Shown here piece by piece: positions 17,765 through 24,357 of a DNA stretch of 64,000 nucleotides. The notes below the pieces were generated by a model. It was given only the letters and a program-made list of their open reading frames with translations. It ran no database searches and was not told where the DNA came from. Position 1 is the first letter of the stretch; every line of letters begins with the position of its first letter. Where the stretch lies: the NCBI GenBank assembly GCA_020636325.1, contig JACJYC010000007.1, forward strand, positions 62,001-126,000, given 5' to 3'. A program made the position numbers and the translations under genes. Source of the DNA: Lewinellaceae bacterium. Its GTDB lineage: Bacteria; Bacteroidota; Bacteroidia; Chitinophagales; Saprospiraceae.

Positions 17765-18532
17765 ATGATACGCACCGAAAACATATTCAAATCCTTTGAT
17801 GAGAATGAGGTCCTGAAAGGCATCACTACGGAATTCTACAAGGGAAAGACCAACCTCATCATCGGCCGGAGCGGCGCCGGTAAAACCGTATTGCTCAAAA
17901 TTCTGGTCGGCCTGTTCCAACCCACTTCGGGAAAAGTTTTCTACGACAATACCGATTTCTTTGACCTGAATAAAAAACAGGTCAGGTCAATCCGGATGAA
18001 GGTCGGCATGCTCTTTCAGGCTTCCGCCCTGTTCGACTCCATGACCGTGGAGGAAAATATCCGCTTCCCGCTGGATATGTTCACCACCATGACCAAGAAA
18101 GAGAAACTCGACCGGGTAAATTATTGCCTCGAACGGGTCAGCCTCGGCGGCGTCAACGCTAAATACCCCTCCGAAATCAGCGGCGGGATGCAAAAACGGG
18201 TGGGGATCGCCCGCGCCATCGTGCTGGACCCGCAATACCTGTTCTGTGATGAACCCAACTCAGGCCTCGACCCCAAGACGGCCCTGGTCATCGACGAACT
18301 CATCCGCGATATCACCATCGAAAACAACATCACCACCATCATCAATACCCATGACATGAACTCCGTCATGGAAATCGGCGATAATATCCTGCTGCTTTAC
18401 CAGGGCAAGGTGGCCTGGCAAGGCAACAACACCGAAGTCCTCCACAGCGACAATGAGATCCTTCAGGACTTTATCTTCGCCTCGCCCTTCCTTCAGCGCC
18501 TGCGGAAAGCGGCTTTGGAAAAACAGGGATGA
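17765..18532 (+). CDS. mlaF: MlaF-family ABC transporter ATP-binding protein
   Basis: 255 residues. Walker A is GRSGAGKT (residues 34-41), followed by a Q-loop region (MLFQASALFDSMTVEENI), the signature ISGGMQKRVGIARAI, Walker B YLFCDEPNSGLDP and the H-loop INTHDM. This is the standard ATPase of an MCE/Mla transporter, cytoplasmic and paired with the permease immediately upstream. A 9-bp tandem array (ATTCGATTG) starts directly at the stop codon. Confidence 0.94.
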   Translation: MIRTENIFKSFDENEVLKGITTEFYKGKTNLIIGRSGAGKTVLLKILVGLFQPTSGKVFYDNTDFFDLNKKQVRSIRMKVGMLFQASALFDSMTVEENIRFPLDMFTTMTKKEKLDRVNYCLERVSLGGVNAKYPSEISGGMQKRVGIARAIVLDPQYLFCDEPNSGLDPKTALVIDELIRDITIENNITTIINTHDMNSVMEIGDNILLLYQGKVAWQGNNTEVLHSDNEILQDFIFASPFLQRLRKAALEKQG

Positions 18533-18562
18533 ATCGATTGATTCGATTGATTCGATTGAAAA
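18533..18562. repeat. Nonamer array (CGATTGATT), about three units
   Basis: Three tandem 9-bp units begin immediately after the TGA of mlaF and run up to the promoter of the tRNA gene. Confidence 0.65.
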
Positions 18563-18579
18563 ATTGAACGGCCGCAAAG

Positions 18580-18608
18580 TTGTTTTTTTAAAAATTGATT
18601 TATCTTTG
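18580..18608 (+). promoter_or_regulatory. Promoter of tRNA-Leu
   Basis: TTG at 18580-18582, 18-bp spacer, TATCTTTG at 18601-18608. The mature tRNA begins 41 bp downstream. Confidence 0.7.
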
Positions 18609-18648
18609 CGAAACTTTTTGAAAACCCCTGCGGTTTTCCGCTTTAACC

Positions 18649-18732
18649 GCCCAGATGGTGAAATTGGTAGACACGCTACTTTGAGGGGGTAGTGCTCGTA
18701 AGGGTGTGCAGGTTCGAATCCTGTTCTGGGCA
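18649..18732 (+). tRNA. tRNA-Leu (anticodon GAG)
   Basis: 84 nt, class II. The acceptor stem is GCCCAGA pairing with TCTGGGC plus discriminator A at 18732. The D-arm contains AAATTGGTAGACAC. The anticodon stem is CTACT/GGTAG with loop TTGAGGG, so the anticodon is GAG (reads CUC and CUU). There is a long variable arm, and the T-arm is GCAGG-TTCGAAT-CCTGT. CCA is not encoded. An intrinsic terminator follows. The last 16 nt plus the terminator are duplicated 99 bp downstream. Confidence 0.95.
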
Positions 18733-18870
18733 CAAAACGATCGGTTCTTTGTTGAGCCGGTCGTTTTTTTTTTGTGCCGGGAACAGGATGAGAAGTTTAT
18801 CCCGCAGCGGCGGGAAATCCTGTTCTGGGCACAAAACGATCGGTTCTTTATTGAGCCGGTCGTTTTTTTT
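18717..18870 (+). repeat. Direct duplication of the tRNA-Leu 3' end plus terminator
   Basis: Bases 18717-18771 recur at 18816-18870 with one mismatch (offset 99 bp). The unit holds the last 16 nt of the tRNA and the complete terminator. Between the copies, GTGCCGGGAACAGGAT (18775-18790) is an imperfect inverted copy of the tRNA 3' end, so the spacer can fold on the second copy. The arrangement resembles attachment-site duplication at a tRNA gene, but the 44-bp spacer cannot hold an element. It may be an excision scar or a local rearrangement. Confidence 0.85.
18736..18773 (+). terminator. Terminator of tRNA-Leu
   Basis: Stem ACGATCGGTTC/GAGCCGGTCGT (G-T pairs allowed) with a 6-nt loop and a run of ten T. 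Confidence 0.9.
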
Positions 18871-18877
18871 ATCTTTG
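18851..18877 (+). promoter_or_regulatory. Candidate promoter formed by the duplicated terminator
   Basis: TATCTTTG at 18870-18877 follows directly on the T-run of the second terminator copy, and a TTG at 18851-18853 (16-bp spacer, shorter than usual) lies in its hairpin. The start codon of the M43 gene is 25 bp further on. Confidence 0.45.
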
Positions 18878-18901
18878 TCGGGTACCGATACCAATCGCCT
18901 G

Positions 18902-20215
18902 ATGTTTAGATCGCTGCTCATATCACCGGCCGCCGCGCTGGTCGCCTCTCTGCTCTTCCTGACCTGCTCGCCGAAATCAACCTGGAAATACCTTCGTTCG
19001 GAAGACCTGAAAGCCGTTCCCGCTTCTTACGACCAAACCGCGGACAACGGCCGGATCAATGGCCAGGGCAGGCCGCTCACCACCGGAGCCTGCAACCTGT
19101 ACGAAGCTTTCGAACCGGATACCAACCACCTGGATCATACGCCCATCCGGTACATCCGGATCAATTTTCACTGGATGAATTCCGTTGACGGCGCCCAGAA
19201 CCTGAAGGAGGACGAGGCCCGCAAGTTTACCCTGGAGTTGTACAAGGCGCTCAACTATTCCATGGAGAACAACAAGAAAATGTGGCTGCCGAACGGCAAC
19301 AACACCCCCTGCCTTCCCATCCGGATCAAATACCAGCTGACCCCCGACCCAACTCGCCCGGGTGACGACGGCATCTATTTCCACTACGACGACAAGCTCT
19401 ATTTCTACGTAACCCGCGGCCGCAACCGCAACCTGTATTCCAGGGACGTCATCGAGAAATACGGCGTCCAACCGGATTCCGTGCTCAATATATTTATGAT
19501 GCCCCACCATCCGGACAGCCTGAAATCGGAAACCTACTCCGCTTACAATACCGGCGTAGCCCTGACGAACGCCATGAAGCTGGCGGCCAAGTGGTTTGAG
19601 ATCAAAAACCCCTGGGATTTCCGGGGCGTGCTCAACCACGAAACCGGTCATATCTACGGGCTTTCGCATACCTGGGCCTATAACGACGGCTGCGATGACA
19701 CCCCGCAACACCCGCAGGACTGTTACAGCAGGGGGCAATACCCCGGTTGCGATACCATGACCTCCAACAACGTGATGGATTACAACGCCCAGCAACTGGC
19801 CTTTACGCCCTGCCAGATCGGAAAGATCCACCAGCGGATGGCCGCCCTCAACGCCCGCCAAAGGGGCCTGCTGGCCCCCACCTGGTGCAAGTTGGACGAA
19901 ACAAAGACCATCGTGATCCGGGATACCGTCGCCTGGCTGGGCGCCAAAGACCTGGAAGGGAACCTGGTGATCGAAAACGGCGGCAGCCTGACCATCGGTT
20001 GCCGCGTATCTGTTCCACCCGGCGGCCGCATCTCCGTACACGCGGGCGGTACGCTGATCCTCGGGGAATACGCCCACCTGCACAACGCCTGCGGCGGCCG
20101 CTGGAAAGGCATTGAAGTGGAGCAATCCGGTGAATTGTCGGGCGTGGTGCTGACAGGCGGCGATCCCAGGATCGAGGATACCGACAACGGATTGTCTTCA
20201 GCAATAAAAAAATGA
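18902..20215 (+). CDS. M43-type (pappalysin-like) zinc metalloprotease lipoprotein
   Basis: The ATG at 18902 is chosen because it opens a lipoprotein-like signal (MFRSLLISPAAALVASLL, Cys at residue 24); a longer in-frame reading would run back through the tRNA duplication. 437 residues. The metzincin motif is HETGHIYGLSH (His246, Glu247, His250, His256), followed by CDDTPQHPQDC and the Met-turn NNVMDYNAQ, as in M43B. Residues about 335-437 form Gly-rich strands (NLVIENGGSLTIG, RISVHAGGTLILGEYAHLHN) like a short beta-helix, possibly for surface attachment. Predicted to be an active, cell-surface or periplasmic endopeptidase. Confidence 0.85.
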   Translation: MFRSLLISPAAALVASLLFLTCSPKSTWKYLRSEDLKAVPASYDQTADNGRINGQGRPLTTGACNLYEAFEPDTNHLDHTPIRYIRINFHWMNSVDGAQNLKEDEARKFTLELYKALNYSMENNKKMWLPNGNNTPCLPIRIKYQLTPDPTRPGDDGIYFHYDDKLYFYVTRGRNRNLYSRDVIEKYGVQPDSVLNIFMMPHHPDSLKSETYSAYNTGVALTNAMKLAAKWFEIKNPWDFRGVLNHETGHIYGLSHTWAYNDGCDDTPQHPQDCYSRGQYPGCDTMTSNNVMDYNAQQLAFTPCQIGKIHQRMAALNARQRGLLAPTWCKLDETKTIVIRDTVAWLGAKDLEGNLVIENGGSLTIGCRVSVPPGGRISVHAGGTLILGEYAHLHNACGGRWKGIEVEQSGELSGVVLTGGDPRIEDTDNGLSSAIKK

Positions 20216-20232
20216 ACCGGCTCCGTAAACGC

Positions 20233-20273
20233 AGCCTCCCGGCTGCCGGCATCAGCGGCAAATCCGGGAGGCT
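20233..20273. terminator. Stem-loop between convergent genes
   Basis: AGCCTCCCGG (20233-20242) pairs perfectly with CCGGGAGGCT (20264-20273), and the loop itself has CTGCCGGC/GCGGCA pairing. It lies between the ends of the M43 gene and the minus-strand unknown gene, fitting a bidirectional terminator, though without a clear T-run. Confidence 0.5.
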
Positions 20274-20322
20274 TGGGTCAAAAAGCAAATCACACGAAGA
20301 CCATTAAACCTGTTATCAGGGT

Positions 20323-21669
20323 TTATTCGTTGTCTGCTTCCTTTTCATCCTCGCAAGGGCAGCAACGGTATTCCTGCGCCTGATCCAGCAGTTCGATCTT
20401 GCGCTTGAGCAGTTCGTTTTCCAGTTGCTTGCGCTCAAGATCCAGCTCGATGGCTTTCTCCATAGCCGGTTCGCAAACGCTGCACTCATCCAGACAACTC
20501 TTGACGAGGGTGCCGCCCGTCGGCAGGGAGAAGGTCAGTTCAAAGGAGAGCTCCGCCTTGACCTCTTCAGCCAATGCGCGGGTCTGTTTGTCCAGGATGC
20601 CCGCATTGACCAGGTCCTGGTCGACCCTGCTGAGGGCTTCCTGCCGTGCAGTTTCGGTCAGCGGGGCGGCTCCGGCGCCCGTTTGCAGGTTGATCTTTTG
20701 AAGTTGGAGGGCCGTAAAGGAACCTACCCCGCCGATCTGGTCAAAATTGGATCCGCCAATTTTATTCACCAGGCTTTGGCGGCCCTGTTCTTCCACGGTG
20801 AGCCGTTTGGCATCGGTAGCCAGTACGGCGGTCGGGATGACGGAAACCTCGCCCAGTTTAAGGTTCGGGCGGTGGGTCGCGATGCTGTTGCCCGCCGGAT
20901 CCACTACCCTGCGCCGGATGGACTGGATCGTGAACCGGATGGTTTGTTCCTGGTCGATCTGGTAAAAGAAATAGGTAACGGCATGGCACTTGTTGTGGTT
21001 GGAGAATTCCCTGGACGAAGATTCGAAATGGTCTTCGGACTCGCCCTGGGAATGGAAGCGGTTGTTGACCTCGCCGATTGAAACGCTGTTGACCGTACGC
21101 GTCATCTGCTCCGATTGGCGGTGGGAAGATTGCGCATGCTGGCTGATCTCCCGGAGGAAATCACTGGTCGAGGCGCTGCTGTAGTTGCCCGATGCTTTGG
21201 CGGAAGCCCCGAAGAGAAGCGATTCGAATGCCCCGCTCGTTGAGCCCTTGGATTCAAAAGAGGAATTGGACTTGGAGCTGGCCTCTCCCTGGTCCTTGAT
21301 CGTAAGGTCGGACATAAACTCGCTCATGGAAGACAGGTAGAACTGCTCCTCATAACTTTGCGCGTGCCGGTAGCTCAGTTTGCTTTCCGCGTCAAACGTG
21401 AAACTGTTGCGCCGGTCCATGGTGAACAGGCGGACCTTTTCTCCGGGAAACAGGGTGGTGCTGTAAGCCAGTTTGCCGAGATTGAACCCTCCACGGCACA
21501 CCTCGATGCGCGCGTGAATGATCATCTCTACCTCAACCGTACGCTGGCCGTCGTTGACCGGCACAAACCGGGAGAGGCGGTAGTTGAAGTCAAGGCTGTT
21601 GCAGATCTGTCCCGTCTTCACATCCGGGCAACAAGGCACCGAAAGTGTGTTTTCATTTAATTCAGTCAT
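20323..21669 (-). CDS. Unrecognised 448-residue protein with Ser-rich middle and Cys-rich coiled-coil tail
   Basis: I do not recognise this family. There is no signal peptide. The N-terminal part is beta-rich and regular (RTVEVEMIIHARIEVCRGGFNLGKLAYSTTLFPGEKVRLFTMDRR). Residues about 110-235 are low-complexity and Ser/Gln/His-rich (SSKSNSSFESKGSTSG, HAQSSHRQSEQM). A second beta segment follows (CHAVTYFFYQIDQEQTIRF). The tail has a helix of Glu/Leu/Lys heptads ending in CCPCEDEKEADNE, with another Cys cluster (CLDECSVCEP) about 50 residues earlier and PCC near the start. Clustered Cys suggests metal binding or crosslinking, with a self-assembling cytoplasmic or cell-associated role. It lies between a protease gene and an ECF sigma factor. 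Confidence 0.75.
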   Translation of the reverse strand: MTELNENTLSVPCCPDVKTGQICNSLDFNYRLSRFVPVNDGQRTVEVEMIIHARIEVCRGGFNLGKLAYSTTLFPGEKVRLFTMDRRNSFTFDAESKLSYRHAQSYEEQFYLSSMSEFMSDLTIKDQGEASSKSNSSFESKGSTSGAFESLLFGASAKASGNYSSASTSDFLREISQHAQSSHRQSEQMTRTVNSVSIGEVNNRFHSQGESEDHFESSSREFSNHNKCHAVTYFFYQIDQEQTIRFTIQSIRRRVVDPAGNSIATHRPNLKLGEVSVIPTAVLATDAKRLTVEEQGRQSLVNKIGGSNFDQIGGVGSFTALQLQKINLQTGAGAAPLTETARQEALSRVDQDLVNAGILDKQTRALAEEVKAELSFELTFSLPTGGTLVKSCLDECSVCEPAMEKAIELDLERKQLENELLKRKIELLDQAQEYRCCPCEDEKEADNE

Positions 21670-21914
21670 GATTTTGGAATTTTGAGGTTACTTTATCTTT
21701 ATTTATGCCGCAGGCCCTGAACATGTTACAGATTCCCCTGTTATGTCATAGGAAAAATGATTTGCCGTGCATCCATACGGACCGCTTTCCTTTTTTGAAT
21801 ACATTTTGAATAACCGTTGACCCAGCTTTTGGACATGCAATGCGCTTAGGTTTGCCTTGAACAGGAATTTGCCGACATTTCCAGGCCGGCAGCCCCTTAA
21901 AACCCAAAAAAGCT

Positions 21915-21922
21915 TACATTTG
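21915..21922 (+). promoter_or_regulatory. Possible -7 box of the sigma/anti-sigma operon
   Basis: TACATTTG matches TAnnTTTG, 31 bp before the ATG at 21954. It would leave the in-frame ATG at 21924 without a leader, which supports the downstream start. No good -33 TTG is seen. Confidence 0.4.
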
Positions 21923-21953
21923 CATGCGAAAGCCAAAATACCTGCCGATCAGC

Positions 21954-22550
21954 ATGAACAGGGTGAATCCCAAAGGCGAAGAAGAAAATCTTGAACTGGT
22001 CCGAAAGATCCTGGGGCGGGACAAATCAGCTTTCACCCTGCTGTACGACAAGTACTCAGGCGCTCTCCTCCAGATCATCAGCCAAACCATACCCGCCAGA
22101 GAATCAGCAGAAGAAGTATTGCAGGACGTTTTTGTCAAGGTATGGCAGAAAATCGACCAGTACGACCCTTCGCGCGGCCGCCTGTTTACGTGGCTGGTAC
22201 AGATCGCGCGCAATACCGCTATTGATCTGGCCAGGAGCGGAAAATATCAGCGAGCCGCTAAAACCGAATCGACCGAAAATATCGTAAATGACCTTAGTGA
22301 ACCTGCCGAAACCATGGAAACCCTGGACCACGGCTTGCAAAAAATCATCCAGAACATGGATGAAAGACGCAGATTACTCATAGAATACCTGTATTTTAAA
22401 GGTTATTCTCAATCTGAGGCCAGTGAGACCCTGGGAATTCCGTTGGGAACCATTAAAACCACTATTCGTCAGGCTGTCCTCGAATTGAGGACTATCCTGT
22501 CCGGTGAACAGTTAGGACTGTTCCTGTTGATTTTATTGTTTGGCAGGTAA
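21954..22550 (+). CDS. ECF-type RNA polymerase sigma factor
   Basis: 198 residues from the ATG at 21954. Region 2 is FTLLYDKYSGALLQII, with EEVLQDVFVKVWQKIDQYDPSRGRLFTWLVQIARN (the conserved DVF.KVW motif and region 2.4). Region 4 has KGYSQSEASETLGIPLGTIKTTIRQAVLELR, a helix-turn-helix for the -35 element. The anti-sigma gene follows at once, so activity is expected to be controlled by that membrane protein. Confidence 0.93.
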   Translation: MNRVNPKGEEENLELVRKILGRDKSAFTLLYDKYSGALLQIISQTIPARESAEEVLQDVFVKVWQKIDQYDPSRGRLFTWLVQIARNTAIDLARSGKYQRAAKTESTENIVNDLSEPAETMETLDHGLQKIIQNMDERRRLLIEYLYFKGYSQSEASETLGIPLGTIKTTIRQAVLELRTILSGEQLGLFLLILLFGR

Positions 22551-22563
22551 AACCAGAGTAGAA

Positions 22564-23343
22564 TTGGACGTAGCTAAGTACATATCATCCGGCATCCTGG
22601 AACAATACGTTCTGGGGGACCTCAGCGAGAAGGATCGCCGGGAAGTAGAAAGGTATGCGGAGCAGTATCCCGAGATCCGGCAGGAACTGGATGCCATCGA
22701 GACCGCTATGGAGGCATTTGCCCTCAGCCGGTCCACGCCGCCGTCTCCCGGAACGCTGAACAAGGTCCTGGAACGCATACAACAACCCGTTCCCGCCAAT
22801 CAGCCCCCGGCCGCCAAACCGGTTGCTTACCTGCCGCTGGTCATTCTACTCCTTTCCGCATCCACGCTGGTGCTGGCCTTTTTGTATTTCATGCAAAACC
22901 GCCGCTCAGGCGAACAACAATCCCGCATTCTGGCCCTGGAATCCGAACAGGCCGTCCACCAGGATTCCATTGCCGCGCTGAACCGGCAACTGGATATCAT
23001 CCACGATCCGAACAACCTGCCGGTGTACATCACCACGGACAAAGACGGCAAATGCCAGGTCATCGCTGCCGTTTACTGGAATAAGGTCAGGAAGGACAAT
23101 TACCTCGACATCATGGCGCTGCCGCCGCCGCCGCCGGGCAAACAATACCAGCTTTGGGCCATCGTCAAGGACGACCCGGCGCCCAAAAGCATGGATCCCT
23201 TCAATATGCCCGGCATGCCGCGAACCCTGATCAGCGCCCCCTACATCACCGATGCGCCGGTAGCCTTCGCCATCAGCCTGGAGCCTGAAGGCGGCAGCGC
23301 AACGCCGACCGAAGTCATCGGCATCGGATACGTAACCGGATAA
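22564..23343 (+). CDS. RskA-like anti-sigma factor
   Basis: Two TTG starts are possible: 22540 (overlapping the sigma gene by 11 bp) and 22564 (13 bp after its stop). The second is preferred because it gives MDVAKYISSGILEQYVLGDLS, the usual anti-sigma beginning. 259 residues: a cytoplasmic zinc-less anti-sigma domain, a TM segment near residues 94-113 (LPLVILLLSASTLVLAFLYF), a coiled coil (SRILALESEQAVHQDSIAAL), and a C-terminal RskA domain with GKQYQLWAIV and PVAFAISLEPEGGSATPTE. It should hold the upstream sigma factor at the membrane until a periplasmic signal releases it. Confidence 0.88.
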   Translation: MDVAKYISSGILEQYVLGDLSEKDRREVERYAEQYPEIRQELDAIETAMEAFALSRSTPPSPGTLNKVLERIQQPVPANQPPAAKPVAYLPLVILLLSASTLVLAFLYFMQNRRSGEQQSRILALESEQAVHQDSIAALNRQLDIIHDPNNLPVYITTDKDGKCQVIAAVYWNKVRKDNYLDIMALPPPPPGKQYQLWAIVKDDPAPKSMDPFNMPGMPRTLISAPYITDAPVAFAISLEPEGGSATPTEVIGIGYVTG

Positions 23344-23379
23344 AAATTTTGCTTGTGCCGCCGGATTGGCAAGAAGCGC

Positions 23380-24186
23380 TTACCAATGCTTCGGATCCGC
23401 CTTTCGGTAGTTTTCCGCCATCAACTGGTATTGTTCGTAACTGAACCCGCACTTGCATTCCTCGGGATAGTAAGACATGATGTTGCCGACGTCGGTCAGG
23501 TAGGATTCGCCGTTGGCATCGGTTCCGCCGTAAATGAAGCGGCATCCCATCTGCACATCGACGTAATTGCTGATATTTTCCCCGACCACGTACGGGTCGG
23601 CAGGCGTATCGCAGATCAGGTCGCCGTTGGTGGTGCAGTTCGTTCCGTCAACCAGTTCGGCGCCTTCTTCCAGGTTGGTATCGTTCAGGCCGAAGAAGTG
23701 GCCGACATGGTGCGGCAACGCTTTGGCGCCGCTCAGCAGACAACCCTTGAAGACCATGATGGCCGGGCGTTCCGCGGGGGTCAGCAAGCCTTCGAAGTCG
23801 CCCAGCCCGCAGTCGTAAGGCATCCAGGAAAGGTCGGAGACAAAGAACATGTTGATCCGGTTTTCGCGGACGTATTTGACCTTCATCTCTGCCCACTCGT
23901 TCTCGTTGGCCGGGCTGTTGTACTGAAAGTTATCGATAAAATTGATCTCGCAAAGATTAAAGGAGATGCAGATCGGAGAAAAGTATTTGTTCAGGGTATC
24001 TATACCGTTGCGGATATCCTGTTCGGTAACGCCGAAGTCGCCGAGGCTGTCCCTGGTGACATGGGCCGTGATCTGGAAGACCTTGTCAATGCAAGGCAGC
24101 GAAGCCTGACGGGTATAGAGCTTCTGTGCAGAGGCAAAAGGCAAGGCAAACAGGAGCGCGAAAAGGATTCCGAAATAAATCTTCAT
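23380..24186 (-). CDS. M43-like secreted protein with altered zinc-protease motif
   Basis: 268 residues from the ATG at 24186, which opens a signal peptide (MKIYFGILFALLFALPFASAQ). The overall layout is M43B: NGIDTLNKYFSPICISFNLCEI, then the motif region, CDTPADP and a Met-turn-like VGNIMSYYPEEC. The motif itself reads HHVGHFFGLND (residues 159-169) where active enzymes have HExGHxxGLxH: the catalytic Glu is His160 and the third zinc ligand position is Asp169. Asp can serve as ligand in snapalysin-type enzymes, but loss of the Glu should abolish peptidase activity. It is either a pseudoenzyme or a binding protein. It is divergent from the PKD gene. Confidence 0.8.
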   Translation of the reverse strand: MKIYFGILFALLFALPFASAQKLYTRQASLPCIDKVFQITAHVTRDSLGDFGVTEQDIRNGIDTLNKYFSPICISFNLCEINFIDNFQYNSPANENEWAEMKVKYVRENRINMFFVSDLSWMPYDCGLGDFEGLLTPAERPAIMVFKGCLLSGAKALPHHVGHFFGLNDTNLEEGAELVDGTNCTTNGDLICDTPADPYVVGENISNYVDVQMGCRFIYGGTDANGESYLTDVGNIMSYYPEECKCGFSYEQYQLMAENYRKADPKHW

Positions 24187-24225
24187 AATTGATTGTTTAG
24201 CGTTGGGATTACATATTCTAGTTTG

Positions 24226-24256
24226 CAAACTTAGTCTTTTTACCTTTTCTTTGCAA
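24226..24256 (-). promoter_or_regulatory. Promoter of the M43-like gene
   Basis: On the minus strand TTG (24254-24256), 20-bp spacer, TAAGTTTG (24226-24233); an exact consensus match, 40 bp from the start codon. Confidence 0.75.
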
Positions 24257-24357
24257 TGTGTTCACTAGCTTTATTGCGGAAATTTATCCGACAAATCGGC
24301 ATTTTATCCCTGACAATGGGCCAAAGCATGATAACTATACCACGTAATCCCTTATCG

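Noticed and set aside
18692..18901. N-terminal extension of the M43 lipoprotein to 507 residues
   Set aside because: It would start inside tRNA-Leu and translate the terminator duplication, and it hides a good lipoprotein signal starting at 18902.
21703..21936. 77-codon minus-strand frame between the unknown gene and the sigma factor
   Set aside because: It ends in the promoter region of the sigma gene, has no recognisable domain and shows no start context; treated as noncoding.
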